NCBI GenBank assembly: GCA_016214985.1
Contig: JACRMM010000030.1
Span: 62,001 to 126,000, forward strand
Direction of reading: 5' to 3'
DNA: 64,000 bases
Source: Deltaproteobacteria bacterium
GTDB taxonomy: Bacteria; Desulfobacterota; Deferrisomatia; Deferrisomatales; JACRMM01
Within the stretch, counting starts at the first letter, position 1. Each line of letters opens with the position of its first letter. Below the pieces are notes generated by a model. It was given only the letters and a program-made list of their open reading frames with translations. It was not told where the DNA came from and ran no database searches. A program made the position numbers and the translations under genes. This document shows positions 1 to 10,620 of this stretch, one piece after another.

Positions 1-587
1 GCTCGGAGGCGTTGGCCGCTGTCTTCCTGGAGCTCCAGTCGCGCGGCGCCCGCAACGTCAACTGGGTGACGCCGGCCCACGCGCTGCCCTGGCTCGTGGA
101 GGGCTTGGTCCTGGCCGCGGACCAGGGGTTCGACCTCCCGATCGTCTACAATACCTCGGGCTACGAGCGGGCGGAGGTCCTCCGGCTCCTCGAGGGGATC
201 GTGGACATCTACCTGATGGACCTCCGGTACACGTCGGAGAAGGCCGCCCGGGAGGGCTCACGGGCGCCGGACTACCCGGAAGTGAACCGCGCGGCGCTGA
301 GGGAGGCGCTTCGACAGGTGGGCCCTTTCCGGGAAACCTGGTACCGGGGCCTGATCGTGCGGCACCTGGTGCTGCCCGGGCGGATCGAGGACACGGTGCG
401 CGCGCTGGAGTTCGTGGCCGAGGAGCTCTCCCTCTCCGTGCCCGTGTCGCTCATGAACCAGTACACCCCTAAGCACCGGGCGGTGGACTGCGCGGGCTGG
501 GACCGCAGGGTCGAACCCGGGGAGTACGCCGAGGCGGTCGAGCACCTGGACGAGCTCGGGCTCAGCGAGGGGTGGGTGCAAGAATAG
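1..587 (+). CDS. Radical SAM protein, C-terminal part (PflA/PflX-like activating-enzyme family), truncated at window edge
   Basis: Reading frame is open to base 1. Contains NVNWVTPAHALPWL, VDIYLMDLRY and SLMNQYTPKH, typical of PflX-type radical SAM proteins. Confidence 0.75.
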   Translation, partial: SEALAAVFLELQSRGARNVNWVTPAHALPWLVEGLVLAADQGFDLPIVYNTSGYERAEVLRLLEGIVDIYLMDLRYTSEKAAREGSRAPDYPEVNRAALREALRQVGPFRETWYRGLIVRHLVLPGRIEDTVRALEFVAEELSLSVPVSLMNQYTPKHRAVDCAGWDRRVEPGEYAEAVEHLDELGLSEGWVQE

Positions 588-690
588 CGTTCGGCTGTCA
601 GCGATCAGCTCTCAGCCAAGATCCAAACAACCCGCACGGCGGTTCAAGCTGATTGCTTAGCGCTGACCGCTGAACGCCGGCTCTCAGAGC
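588..690. repeat. Degenerate intergenic CAGC/GCTGA-rich repeat
   Basis: ggctgtcagcgatcagctctcagcc ... gctgattgcttagcgctgaccgctgaacgccggctctcag between two CDSs. Confidence 0.5.
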
Positions 691-731
691 CCAATTCACT
701 TCCGACATCCACAGCCGCCGGGACAGGGAAC

Positions 732-3700
732 ATGCCGAAACGAACCGACATCCAGAAGATCCTCATCATCGGCGCCGGCCCCATCGTGATCGGCCAGGCG
801 TGCGAGTTCGACTACTCGGGCTCTCAGGCGTGCAAGGCGCTGCGGGAAGAGGGCTACACGGTCATCCTGCTGAACTCCAACCCCGCCACGATCATGACCG
901 ACCCGGAGCTCGCCCACCGCACCTACGTGGAGCCGGTCACGGTGGACGTCGTGGAGAAGATCCTGGAGCGTGAGCGGCCCCAGGCGATCCTGCCCACGCT
1001 CGGCGGGCAGACGGCGCTCAACACCGCGGTGGACGCGGCGAAGATGGGGATCCTCGACAAGTACGGGGTCGAGCTCATCGGCGCGAAGCTGCCCGCGATC
1101 CAGAAGGCTGAGGACCGGGCCGAGTTCAAGGAGGCGATGGAGCGCATCGGCCTGGACCTGCCCCAATCCGGCTATGCCCACAACCTGCACGAGGCGCTTC
1201 GCATTGTGGAAGACGTGGGGTTCCCGGCGATCATCCGGCCTTCCTTTACCCTCGGGGGGTCCGGCGGAAACATCGCCTACAACCGCGAGGAGTTCGAGAA
1301 GTACATCCAGTGGGGCCTCGAGCAGAGCCCGGTGACCGAGGTGCTGGTCGAGGAGTCGGTGATCGGGTGGAAGGAGTACGAGCTCGAGGTGATGCGTGAC
1401 TCGAAGGACAACGTCGTCATCATCTGCTCGATCGAGAACTTCGATCCAATGGGCATCCACACCGGCGACTCGATCACCGTGGCTCCGGCCCAGACGCTCA
1501 CCGACAAGGAGTATCAGGTGATGCGGGACGCGGCCATGGCCATCATCCGGGAGATCGGGGTGGATACGGGTGGGTCGAACATCCAGTTCGCCCTGAACCC
1601 ACGAAACGGCCGGATGGTCGTCGTGGAGATGAACCCACGCGTCAGCCGCTCCTCCGCCCTCGCGTCCAAGGCCACGGGCTTCCCCATCGCGAAGATCGCC
1701 GCCAAACTCGCCGTGGGCTACACCCTGGACGAGATCCCCAACGACATCACCAAGGAGACGCCGGCCTGCTTCGAGCCCACGATCGACTACGTGGTCACGA
1801 AGATCCCGCGCTTCGCCTTCGAGAAGTTTCCCAAGGCCGACGCCACGCTCACGATCCAGATGAAGAGCGTGGGCGAGGTGATGAGCATCGGACGGACCTT
1901 CAAGGAGAGCCTCCAGAAGGCGATCACGAGCCTCGAGCGGGATCTGTACGGCCTCTCTCCGCGGCTCAAGGAGGTCGAGGGCCTCAACGGCGACGAAGTC
2001 CGCGACCTCCTCACCGAGAAGCTGCGCGTCCCGAACTCCGAGCGACTCTGGTTCCTGGCCGACGCCTTCCGGCAGGGTTTTACGGCCGAGGAGATCTTCG
2101 GGCTCACGAACATCGATCCCTGGTTCCTGGAGAACGTCCGCCAGATCGTGGAGTTCGAGGAGGAGATCAAGACCTACCGGAACCCCCCGGGCGAGCCGAC
2201 GCGGCTTCCGGCCGCCGTGCTTCGGGAATCGAAGGAGTGGGGCTTCTCGGACCGCCGCCTCGGCGACCTGCTGGGCGTGAAGAGCCTCGACGTGCGCCGC
2301 TGGCGCGAGGAGGACGGCCTGCACGCAGTCTTCAAGCGGGTCGACACCTGCGGCGCCGAGTTCCGGGCGCGCACTCCGTACCTCTACTCCACCTACGAGT
2401 CCGAGTGCGAGGCCGAGCCCACCGACCGCAAGAAGATCATGATCCTGGGCGGAGGCCCCAACCGCATCGGGCAGGGGATCGAGTTCGACTACTGCTGTGT
2501 GCACGGCGTCTTCGCGCTGGCCGAGGACGGGTACGAGACCATCATGGTCAACTGCAACCCGGAGACCGTCTCCACCGACTACGACACCTCCGACCGCCTC
2601 TACTTCGAGCCCCTCACCCTCGAGCACGTGCTCAACATCGTCCGCGTCGAGAAGCCGGTCGGCGTCATCGTCCAGTTCGGCGGCCAGACGCCCCTGAACC
2701 TGACCAAGGCCCTGGAGGCCGAGGGCGTGCCGATCATCGGCACCTCTCCGGACTCCATCGACGTGGCCGAAGACCGGGAGCGGTTCCAGCAGCTCCTCCA
2801 CAACCTGGGCCTGAAGCAGCCCGACAACGGCATCGCCCGCCACACCGGGGAGGCCGAGACCATCGCGGCCCGGATCGGGTACCCGGTGCTGGTCCGCCCC
2901 TCCTACGTGCTCGGCGGACGGGCCATGGAGATCGTGTTCGACGAGAAGAGCCTCAAGACCTACATGACCCACGCCGTGGAGGCGAGCCCCGAGCGGCCGG
3001 TCCTGATCGACAAGTTCCTGAACGACGCGATCGAGGTCGACGTGGACGCCGTGTCGGACGGCGTGCGCGTCGTGATCGGCGGCATCATGGAGCACATCGA
3101 GGAGGCGGGCATCCACTCGGGCGACTCCGCGTGCAGCCTCCCGCCCTACAGCCTGGGCCACGACGTGCTCGACGAGATCCGGCGGCAGACCGTGGCCCTG
3201 GCCCTGGGCCTGAAGGTAGTCGGGCTCATGAACGTCCAATTCGCGATCCAGGGCGGGACGATCTACGTGCTTGAGGTGAACCCCCGGGCGAGCCGGACCG
3301 TGCCCTTCGTGTCCAAGGCCACGGGCGTGCCGCTCGCGAAGATTGCGGCGCGGGTCATGGCCGGCAAGACGCTCGACGAGATCGGCTTTACGAAGGAGGT
3401 CGTCCCCTCCTACGTGTGCGTGAAGGAGGCGGTCTTCCCCTTCGTGAAGTTCCCCGGCGTGGACACGATCCTCTCGCCCGAGATGAAATCGACCGGCGAG
3501 GTGATGGGCATCGACGCGGACTTCGGTCTCGCGTTCGCGAAGAGCCAGATCGCCGCCGGCAACCGGCTTCCGCTCGCCGGCACGGTCTTCCTCTCGGTGC
3601 GCGACGCCGACAAGCCGGCGGCTGCCCAGGTGGCGCGGCGGCTCGTGGAGGAGGGCTTCTCGCTCATCGCGACCCGAGGCACGGCGGCGTTCCTCGAGGC

Positions 3701-3974
3701 CGAGGGGCTCCCGGTGACGGTCGTGAAGAAGGTCCAGGAGGGCCGGCCCCACGTGGTCGACGCGATCGTCAACGGCGACGCGGATCTCCTCATCAACACG
3801 ACCGAGGGGGCCAAGGCCATCGCCGACTCCTACCACATCCGCCGCACGGCGCTGGAGTACCGGATTCCCTACTTCACCACCATCGCCGGCGCCCGGGCCG
3901 CCGTGTCGGCGATTCGGAGCCTTCGCCGCTCGGGGCTCGAGGTGAAGTCGCTGCAGGAGTTTTACGAAGGCTAG
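732..3974 (+). CDS. carB: Carbamoyl-phosphate synthase large subunit
   Basis: 1080 aa; [30 protein letters not shown]; duplicated ATP-grasp halves; C-terminal MGS-like domain. Confidence 0.98.
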   Translation: MPKRTDIQKILIIGAGPIVIGQACEFDYSGSQACKALREEGYTVILLNSNPATIMTDPELAHRTYVEPVTVDVVEKILERERPQAILPTLGGQTALNTAVDAAKMGILDKYGVELIGAKLPAIQKAEDRAEFKEAMERIGLDLPQSGYAHNLHEALRIVEDVGFPAIIRPSFTLGGSGGNIAYNREEFEKYIQWGLEQSPVTEVLVEESVIGWKEYELEVMRDSKDNVVIICSIENFDPMGIHTGDSITVAPAQTLTDKEYQVMRDAAMAIIREIGVDTGGSNIQFALNPRNGRMVVVEMNPRVSRSSALASKATGFPIAKIAAKLAVGYTLDEIPNDITKETPACFEPTIDYVVTKIPRFAFEKFPKADATLTIQMKSVGEVMSIGRTFKESLQKAITSLERDLYGLSPRLKEVEGLNGDEVRDLLTEKLRVPNSERLWFLADAFRQGFTAEEIFGLTNIDPWFLENVRQIVEFEEEIKTYRNPPGEPTRLPAAVLRESKEWGFSDRRLGDLLGVKSLDVRRWREEDGLHAVFKRVDTCGAEFRARTPYLYSTYESECEAEPTDRKKIMILGGGPNRIGQGIEFDYCCVHGVFALAEDGYETIMVNCNPETVSTDYDTSDRLYFEPLTLEHVLNIVRVEKPVGVIVQFGGQTPLNLTKALEAEGVPIIGTSPDSIDVAEDRERFQQLLHNLGLKQPDNGIARHTGEAETIAARIGYPVLVRPSYVLGGRAMEIVFDEKSLKTYMTHAVEASPERPVLIDKFLNDAIEVDVDAVSDGVRVVIGGIMEHIEEAGIHSGDSACSLPPYSLGHDVLDEIRRQTVALALGLKVVGLMNVQFAIQGGTIYVLEVNPRASRTVPFVSKATGVPLAKIAARVMAGKTLDEIGFTKEVVPSYVCVKEAVFPFVKFPGVDTILSPEMKSTGEVMGIDADFGLAFAKSQIAAGNRLPLAGTVFLSVRDADKPAAAQVARRLVEEGFSLIATRGTAAFLEAEGLPVTVVKKVQEGRPHVVDAIVNGDADLLINTTEGAKAIADSYHIRRTALEYRIPYFTTIAGARAAVSAIRSLRRSGLEVKSLQEFYEG

Positions 3975-4008
3975 AAAGCTGGAAGGCTAGAAAGCTGGAA
4001 GGCTCGAC
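3969..4008. repeat. Tandem 16-bp repeat (ggctagaaagctggaa x2 plus partial)
   Basis: Two perfect adjacent 16-bp copies at 3969-3984 and 3985-4000; the carB stop codon lies in copy 1. Confidence 0.9.
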
Positions 4009-4057
4009 AACCAGGGGCTGCTTCGCGGGCGATGAGCCGGCGCGGCGGCCTCTGTGT

Positions 4058-5191
4058 CTATGGACGCGTCGACTTCGTTCGCGCGGCTTTCAGCCCCAGG
4101 GGGAGAAGGAGGACAAGGAAGAGAGCGGCGCTGGCGCCGAAGGCGGCCGCGTAGGAGAGGTGGGACGCTACGGCTCCGGCGATGGCTGCGCCCCCAGCCG
4201 TGCCCGCGTCGAAGGCGGCCGCGCCCATGGCAGCGGCGCCGCTGCGCCGCTGCGCCGGAACCGACTCCAGGATGTAGACGAGCAGAGAGGGGTGACCGGT
4301 GCCCACGCCCGAGCCGAAGAGGAATGCGGCGGCCAGGAAGGTCGGCCACGAGCGCGCGAGCGCGAGGAGCGCGAGCGCGGCGATCACTGCGGTGCTTCCG
4401 CCGAAGGCCCAAGGCAGTCGGCCGCCACGGTCGAGGACCCGCCGGGTCGTGAGCCGGGTGGTGATCACGGCCACCGCGTACCCCGAGAAGAAGAGCCAGC
4501 CCTGGGAGAGGCCGGCTCCGGCCACGGCCAGGGGAACGAACACCATCACGGTCCCGTAGGCGGTCGCAAAGCCCAGCATGGCGGCCGTCGGCCGCCATGC
4601 GTCGGGCTCCCATAGCCGCGCCACGGCCCCTCCGGCCGGGGCCAGGTGGGTTCGGGGCACGGTCGCGATCCCCGCGGCCGAGACGACCAGGCCCACGGCG
4701 AAGAGGGCGACCTCACCGCCGTGGTCGAGCAGCAGCGACCCGGCGGCTGGAGCGAGGCCCATGGCCACGTTCGCCGCGAGGCCGAAGAGGCTCACGAACT
4801 CGGCCCGGCGGCCCGGGCCCGCGAGCTCCGCCAGGTACAGGTAGGCCGAGGTGTTGAAGGCCGCGAGGCCGATCCCCTGCACGACCCGGCCCACGAGCAC
4901 GGGCGGGAGCCCGGCCGGGACGAGGTAGGCGGCGAAGCCGAGCAGGATCGCCCCCTGGCCCCAGCGAAGGAGCGGCTCCGGGGCGGTGCGGGTCAGCAGG
5001 GCGGCCACCGGCGCACGGAATAGGAGGGCCGCGGCCGTGAAGGAGCCCATCACGAGGCCTACCTGGGCCGGGCCGCTCCCTCGCCCGTGCAGGATGAGCG
5101 GGAGGGTCGGCAGCAGCACGTACCCCGCGGCGTTGAAGAGCACGGCCGAGAGGAGGAAGCGCAGGGGCAGTGCGGGCTCTCCGGTCCGCAC
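4058..5191 (-). CDS. MFS transporter
   Basis: 377 aa, about 12 hydrophobic segments, MFS-like loop motifs (LVGRVVQGIGLAAF). Confidence 0.85.
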   Translation of the reverse strand: MRTGEPALPLRFLLSAVLFNAAGYVLLPTLPLILHGRGSGPAQVGLVMGSFTAAALLFRAPVAALLTRTAPEPLLRWGQGAILLGFAAYLVPAGLPPVLVGRVVQGIGLAAFNTSAYLYLAELAGPGRRAEFVSLFGLAANVAMGLAPAAGSLLLDHGGEVALFAVGLVVSAAGIATVPRTHLAPAGGAVARLWEPDAWRPTAAMLGFATAYGTVMVFVPLAVAGAGLSQGWLFFSGYAVAVITTRLTTRRVLDRGGRLPWAFGGSTAVIAALALLALARSWPTFLAAAFLFGSGVGTGHPSLLVYILESVPAQRRSGAAAMGAAAFDAGTAGGAAIAGAVASHLSYAAAFGASAALFLVLLLPLGLKAARTKSTRP

Positions 5192-5240
5192 CGCGAGGGC
5201 GTCGGGCGAGCGCTCCCGCAGCGCGGCTCGGAGCCGGGGG

Positions 5241-6812
5241 TCAGGGGCGGGCAGGGGCGCCTCCTGGTCCCGCAGCAGGCGGCCGGTCGGGGAGGGGCCC
5301 GGAGGGGAGCTCGTACACGCGGGCCTCGGCGTCTCTGTAGCGGAGCGCGAGCCCCTGCTCCTCGGCGCGCGTGTACACGCGGCGTCGTCGTGCCGAGGTG
5401 ACGAGGTACCGCGCCCCGAAGCGCGCCAGGGCCGCCTTGAGGTCCACCGGCTCTGCCTTCTGGACGGAGCGCCAGATCCAATAGAGGCCGCGATCGTAGT
5501 AGTAGAGGTAGTTGGGGTCCAGCCCCGTCACGTACCGGCCCTTCGGATTGTGGAAGAAGAGCATCGTGTAGCGGTCCCAGTCCACGTTGAACACGACGTC
5601 ACCCGGCCGGCTGTTTGCAGACAGCCACGAGGCAGCACCCTCGAAGGTTTTCCGGGGAAGTGCCCAGCTCAGCCGGTCGGCGAAGGTGGACCCGTTGACC
5701 GAGGCGACGACGACGAGCGCCGCAGCGAGCACGCGGCCGGGGAGCCGCACGCCGCGAAGGGCCAGGGCTCCCGCGAGAAGGCACAGCGGCGGCAGGTACT
5801 CGATCCAGCGGCGAGCCCCTACGTAGAAGGCAAGACCGGCCAGCGCCCAGAGCACATGCGGTTCGAGCAGCACCCTCCAGCGTCGCCGCAAGATCTCTGC
5901 GGCGAGAGCGATGGCGAGCACCACGACCGAAACGCCGGCATCGGCCAGGCCCTCCATGAGACGGGGGGACCCCCACTCCCCGCCGACCGCCACCGGGGCC
6001 TTCTGCAGGAAGATCCGCTGGAAGTTGAAGGCGTAGGACGCCAGGTTCTCGGGGAAGTACGGGTTCACCACCAGTGCCAGGAACGTTCCGAGGCCCGCAG
6101 CTACCAGGGCGGCGACGGGGACCTTCCGAGAGCGGATGCCCTCGGCGACACCCCACAGGGCGGTCATCAGGAGAAGGACCGCGAAACCGTCGTAGAGCCA
6201 GACGTAGAGGAACGCCACGACGGCGAGCAGGCGCCAGCGGCGCAGTTCGAGAGCCACGAGGCCGGTCAGGAGGAACGCCAGGGACTGGCTCTGCACGCGC
6301 GCCATCTCCAGGCGCACGAGGAACCCGGGCGAACAAACGGCCAGGAACGCAGTCCACGCCCCGGGACGCTCGACGCCGAGGCGACGGAGCGTCCAGTAGA
6401 AGACAAGGTGGGCCAGGGCCGCGAAGGTCGCGGCCGAAATCTTCGCGCCCGTGAGCAGGTCCGGAAAGGCCGTAAACGGCATCTGCAGAAGATGCGAGAG
6501 CCAGTGGTGGTCTCGGTAGTGCGTGCCGTGGACGGAGAAGGGGAGGCTCGGAAGGCTGCGGATCGTGCCCTGCTCCCGCATCAGCTCGGCGAAGCGGATG
6601 TGGAAGAAGGAGTCGGTGCTGAAGAGGCCCGAGGTCAGGAACTGGTAGACGACGACGAACGCCAGGGCGGCCAGGAGCAGCGCGCCGTCCCAGAGGGGCG
6701 AGGGGACAGGCCTCGCCGCCGCGGGTGCCTGGCTCGGAGCCAGCGTGCTGGGCAGAGGTCCGGGTTCCGGGCTCTGCCTCTGGGGAGGCCGTCGGCCGCG
6801 TCGCCGGCTCAC
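5241..6812 (-). CDS. Multi-TM membrane protein, GT-C/STT3-like glycosyltransferase fold suspected
   Basis: Many TM segments; STDSFFHIRFAELMREQG and DHHWLSH loops; soluble C-terminal part (FNVDWDRYTMLFFHNPKGRYVTGLDPNYLYYYD). Likely GTG start at 6812 overlaps the upstream stop. Confidence 0.6.
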   Translation of the reverse strand: MSRRRGRRPPQRQSPEPGPLPSTLAPSQAPAAARPVPSPLWDGALLLAALAFVVVYQFLTSGLFSTDSFFHIRFAELMREQGTIRSLPSLPFSVHGTHYRDHHWLSHLLQMPFTAFPDLLTGAKISAATFAALAHLVFYWTLRRLGVERPGAWTAFLAVCSPGFLVRLEMARVQSQSLAFLLTGLVALELRRWRLLAVVAFLYVWLYDGFAVLLLMTALWGVAEGIRSRKVPVAALVAAGLGTFLALVVNPYFPENLASYAFNFQRIFLQKAPVAVGGEWGSPRLMEGLADAGVSVVVLAIALAAEILRRRWRVLLEPHVLWALAGLAFYVGARRWIEYLPPLCLLAGALALRGVRLPGRVLAAALVVVASVNGSTFADRLSWALPRKTFEGAASWLSANSRPGDVVFNVDWDRYTMLFFHNPKGRYVTGLDPNYLYYYDRGLYWIWRSVQKAEPVDLKAALARFGARYLVTSARRRRVYTRAEEQGLALRYRDAEARVYELPSGPLPDRPPAAGPGGAPARP

Positions 6813-8149
6813 GGGGCCTGTCGCCCCTCCCGAGCCGCCGCGCCCCCGCCCTGCCACGCATAGTAGGCGGAGAGGAGCTCGTCCCACCCGAAGGCGTTCA
6901 GGAACTCCCCCTTGTTGCCGGTCCCGGTCTGGGGGTCGTAGTCGTGGTAGTTGGTGTCGAACGTGCCGACGGCCTCGGCCTCTGGACGCTGGAAGAACAC
7001 GATCGACACGCCGTGGGCGTTGGGCCGCCCGTCGCCGTGGTACTCTGCGATCGTCGCCGCCTGGATCAGGGGCCGGATGTTCGTCGGGCTCAGGGGCTCG
7101 AGGAGACGGTCGAGGTCGAAGAGATCGACGTACACGTAGGGCTGGGAGTACCGGTCGATCGCCTGCACGTTGCGCCGGGCAACCGCGATCGCAGTGCCGG
7201 TGGCGTCGCGGGTCGCCGGGTCGCCCAGCAGTCGTCCCAGCTCCCGCGCCAGGCCGCCGACTGCCTGCCCCAGATCGCCCAGGGGGGCCGTGCGCAGCGC
7301 CGAGATCGAATGGCGGCGATCGTAGCCAGCGTGCGCCGGATCCGGGTAGAAGACGTTCTCGAAGAAGTCACGGTAGGCGTCGACGATGAGCTGCGAGAGC
7401 TCCTCCGCTCCCATCTCGGGCTTCGAGGTCAGCCCCCCCAGGATCGCCGTGTAGTCCCAGCCGTGGGTTTCTCCCACCTCCTGGGAGGTCACGAGCACGG
7501 GAGCGACGGTCCGGAGCTCGTACTGGGCCTCGAGGGTCCCCATGATGCTCGCGTCGAGCCCCAGGAGGTCCAGGGCGACGCCGGCCGCTTCGATCGCCCC
7601 GCGCACGCGATAGTTCGCGAGAAAGGGGCTCTGGTTGTCGTCGTCTCGGAGGATCGAAGGGAGCCGGCGCTGCGCGGCCGGAGAGGGCCCGTCGCCCTGG
7701 TCCCAGCCGTTGCCGTGGTTCCACACCACGAGCGCCGTGCGCCGGGCCGGAGCCGCGGCTGCCCCCCACTTCAGGAACGCCGTCAGAGTCCCGGGCTTCG
7801 CCATGTCGACCTCGCCCAGATCGGCGAGCTCACGGCGGCCTCCCTTGACCACCCGGTAGCGTTTCGCGGGCACCCCGTTCGGCAGGTCGAGCTGCACCAG
7901 CACGTCCACCGCAGCGGTGGACCCCACCGCCTCCATCTCCGCCAGATCCGCCAGGGCAGCGTCGCCCAGGTCGTTGTCCCCGTCCAGGTAGACGAGCACC
8001 GTCCAGGCTCTCTCGGGGCCATCCCCCCCCCCGCTCCCACAGGAAGCGAGGAACAGCGCTGCCAGGAGCAAGGAACCGAGCCCCCAAAAAGAAAGAGGGG
8101 GGAGAAGCTCTCCCGCCCTCTTCGTCCTCGGGTTGGACCTTTGCGTCAT
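6809..8149 (-). CDS. Clostripain-like (peptidase family C11) lipoprotein
   Basis: MTQRSNPRTKRAG... LLLAALFLASCGSGGGD lipobox; AWTVLVYLDGDNDL, ALVVWNHGNGW and GLDASIMGTLEAQYEL are C11 hallmarks. Confidence 0.88.
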   Translation of the reverse strand: MTQRSNPRTKRAGELLPPLSFWGLGSLLLAALFLASCGSGGGDGPERAWTVLVYLDGDNDLGDAALADLAEMEAVGSTAAVDVLVQLDLPNGVPAKRYRVVKGGRRELADLGEVDMAKPGTLTAFLKWGAAAAPARRTALVVWNHGNGWDQGDGPSPAAQRRLPSILRDDDNQSPFLANYRVRGAIEAAGVALDLLGLDASIMGTLEAQYELRTVAPVLVTSQEVGETHGWDYTAILGGLTSKPEMGAEELSQLIVDAYRDFFENVFYPDPAHAGYDRRHSISALRTAPLGDLGQAVGGLARELGRLLGDPATRDATGTAIAVARRNVQAIDRYSQPYVYVDLFDLDRLLEPLSPTNIRPLIQAATIAEYHGDGRPNAHGVSIVFFQRPEAEAVGTFDTNYHDYDPQTGTGNKGEFLNAFGWDELLSAYYAWQGGGAAAREGRQAP

Positions 8150-10449
8150 TCGTCTGCCGCGGGCCGCTTCCTGCGCGCCCCGCGGGTCGAGCAGGCGGCG
8201 AGCCCCACGAGGAGCGCAAGGCCGCCCACGGCCAGCAGCCGAGCTCGAGCCAGACGCCCAGGCGTGCTCCTCGGGAGCCCGGTCTCGACCAGCGAGACGA
8301 AGCACGTCTTCGAGCCGTCGCCGCTTCCGTTGAGGTCGGGTACTCCGTTGTTCTCGTCCTGATCGCCGCCCGAATCCGGGTCCGAGTCCGTGAACTTCGT
8401 GCCCGAGAAGTAGGTCGTCGCCTCCGCCGTCGGAAGGCCGATGAACGTTCGGCCGAGAGCTTCCCGGATCGGAGCGACCCGGAAGTGGACCTCCGGCGAG
8501 CCCTGCATACCCCACTTCTGATCGATCAGGCCCGAGGTCGCGTTGGCCGGCATGTCGAAATGAGCGTCGTACCGGTCCAGGCGGCTCTGCGACGTGGCGC
8601 CGTAGTACACTCGGTACCCCGTGGTCGTCGGGTTCCCGCCCGCCACGAGCGCGGAGACGCGGCCCAGTACCTCCGGAGCCGCTACCGTATACTGGAAGTA
8701 CGCCGTCCCGAAGTCGGAGCCGGGTCCCACGAACGTCACGGACACGGCCGGCTCTCGAACCGTAGGATCGCCTCCGAGGCCTGCCTCCGCACCGTCGCTC
8801 ACCGTGTCGCCGTCCGTGTCCGGATTGAAGGGGTTGGTTCCGGACTGGTACTCCTGGAGCCAGTTGAGGCCGTCGCCGTCCACGTCCTGCGCGAGCACGG
8901 GGGAGGCGGCACTCAAGGGGTTCGTTCCATACTGGACTTCCCAACCATCCGGAAGTCCGTCGCCGTCGCTGTCGGGGTTCAAGGGGTCGGTGCCCCGGGC
9001 AACTTCCTGCCCGTCCGAGAGGTCGTCGCCGTCGGTGTCGGTGTCCAGCGGGTTGGTGCCGCGGACGTACTCCTGCTGCCAGTTCAGCCCGTCGCCGTCC
9101 ACGTCCTGAGAAGCAACGGGAGAGGCCGCGCTGTTGGGGTCCGTGCCGTACGTCAGCTCCCACGCGTCCGGGAACCCGTCGTCGTCGGTATCGTTGTCCA
9201 GCGGGTTGGTCCCCAGGACCAGGACTTCCTGGCCATCGCTGAGCCCGTCGTCGTCGGTGTCAGGGTTCAGGGGGTTCGTGCCGTACTGGTACTCCTGATT
9301 CCAGTCCAGGCCGTCGCCGTCAGCGTCCGCTGCGGCGGGTACCGCGGCATTGGTCGGGTCGGTGTTGGGCTTGTACGCAACCTCGACCCCGTCGAACCAG
9401 CCGTCTCCGTCGGTGTCGGTGCTGACGGGGTTCGTCCCGTTGTCGTACTCCTGCACCCAGTTGAGGCCGTCGCTGTCCACGTCCTGAAGCTGCACGGGAA
9501 GCCCCGAGTTGGTCGGGTTCGTGCCGTAGGCCGCGTACTGCACCTCCCAGGCGTCCGCGAAGTGGTCTCCGTCGGTGTTGCCGTTCGTCGGGTTCGTCCC
9601 GTACACCAGCACCTCGTCGCCATCGGTCAGGCCGTCGCCGTCGGTGTCGGGGTTCAGCGGGCTCGTCCGGTTCTGGTACTCCTGCAGCCAGCTGAGCCCG
9701 TCGCCGTCCACGTCCTGCTCTGGGCGGTCGGCCGGGTCCGTCGGATCGTCCGGGTTGGTCCCGTACAGGATCTCCCAGTAGTTCGGGAAGCCATCCAGAT
9801 CGGTGTCGCCCCGGGAGATGAGGGCCGTGTTGTCGGCGATGCTGGGCGCGTTGACCGAGTACTGCACGCCGTCGGTGCCGTCGATGTTCTCCAGGCCGAT
9901 GGTGGCGCTGCCGCCGGCACCGTAGAATGGATTGACCGACGTCATGCTCGCGTACTGGTACGTGATGGACCCGTCCGCTTCCCCGAGGATTACCTCAAAG
10001 TTAACATTTCCAGACGCGTAGAAGAAACTGAGCCCTTTGTACTGAACGACGAATTGCCGGTTGGGTGCTGTGCCGATCGTTTGGTAATAAATCGAACCGT
10101 AGTAGAGATCATCCCAAAAAGGAGCCAGGAAGTTGTTCGGAGTGGACGTGCTTGGGATTCCATTATTGGTATAGGTGGCATCTGTGGTTCCAAACGTTAG
10201 CAGGCCGTTGGAGGAGACTCCGACGGTCGTGTAGGCGTTCCCGTTGTAGGTGAACGTGAAGCCGATGGGATAGGTTCCGGCACAGTCGTCGCACGTGAGC
10301 CCGGTGTTCGTTCCTGTCCCGGAGATCTCGACCCAGGAGAAGGGGGTTGGAAAGAACTCGTATCCGGCCATCGTGGCCTGGGCGCCGCCCGCGGAGGCCA
10401 AGGCGATCAAACCAACGAGGGATGCTGCAGCCCAGTATCTTCCTCTCAT
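8146..10449 (-). CDS. Secreted thrombospondin type-3-like Ca-binding repeat protein with C-terminal TM/Arg anchor
   Basis: Signal peptide; nidogen-like N-terminal domain; many DxDxDG motifs (DVDGDGLNWLQEYQSGTNP); C-terminus CFVSLVETG...LLAVGGLALLVGLAACSTRGARRKR. Confidence 0.85.
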   Translation of the reverse strand: MRGRYWAAASLVGLIALASAGGAQATMAGYEFFPTPFSWVEISGTGTNTGLTCDDCAGTYPIGFTFTYNGNAYTTVGVSSNGLLTFGTTDATYTNNGIPSTSTPNNFLAPFWDDLYYGSIYYQTIGTAPNRQFVVQYKGLSFFYASGNVNFEVILGEADGSITYQYASMTSVNPFYGAGGSATIGLENIDGTDGVQYSVNAPSIADNTALISRGDTDLDGFPNYWEILYGTNPDDPTDPADRPEQDVDGDGLSWLQEYQNRTSPLNPDTDGDGLTDGDEVLVYGTNPTNGNTDGDHFADAWEVQYAAYGTNPTNSGLPVQLQDVDSDGLNWVQEYDNGTNPVSTDTDGDGWFDGVEVAYKPNTDPTNAAVPAAADADGDGLDWNQEYQYGTNPLNPDTDDDGLSDGQEVLVLGTNPLDNDTDDDGFPDAWELTYGTDPNSAASPVASQDVDGDGLNWQQEYVRGTNPLDTDTDGDDLSDGQEVARGTDPLNPDSDGDGLPDGWEVQYGTNPLSAASPVLAQDVDGDGLNWLQEYQSGTNPFNPDTDGDTVSDGAEAGLGGDPTVREPAVSVTFVGPGSDFGTAYFQYTVAAPEVLGRVSALVAGGNPTTTGYRVYYGATSQSRLDRYDAHFDMPANATSGLIDQKWGMQGSPEVHFRVAPIREALGRTFIGLPTAEATTYFSGTKFTDSDPDSGGDQDENNGVPDLNGSGDGSKTCFVSLVETGLPRSTPGRLARARLLAVGGLALLVGLAACSTRGARRKRPAADE

Positions 10450-10578
10450 GTAATCCTCCTTACAGGATGCGGCGATGAGTAGCCACTATCGAAAGCGTAT
10501 TCTTTCCGGATCGGGGGCGGTGCTGACGGGAGGCAGGAAAGCCCAGTGCATCTCTCTGGGGTGAACCTTCCTCTTTCA

Positions 10579-10618
10579 GAACCCCCCACGGTCTGACGCT
10601 TCATGCCGTGGGGGGTTC
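10579..10618. terminator. Perfect 13-bp stem hairpin in the spacer
   Basis: gaaccccccacgg (10579-10591) pairs with ccgtggggggttc (10606-10618). Confidence 0.6.
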
Positions 10619-10620
10619 CG

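Noticed and set aside
696-3836. 1046-aa minus-strand ORF opposite carB
   Set aside because: Shadow ORF in high-GC DNA; composition (His/Asp/Arg/Val/Gly-rich, no domain-like motifs) contrasts with the clear CarB frame.
8131-8150. atgacgcaaagg resembling part of a GEMM (c-di-GMP) riboswitch
   Set aside because: It is the start of the C11 protease CDS; no matching upstream gggcaaacc or tetraloop-receptor context.
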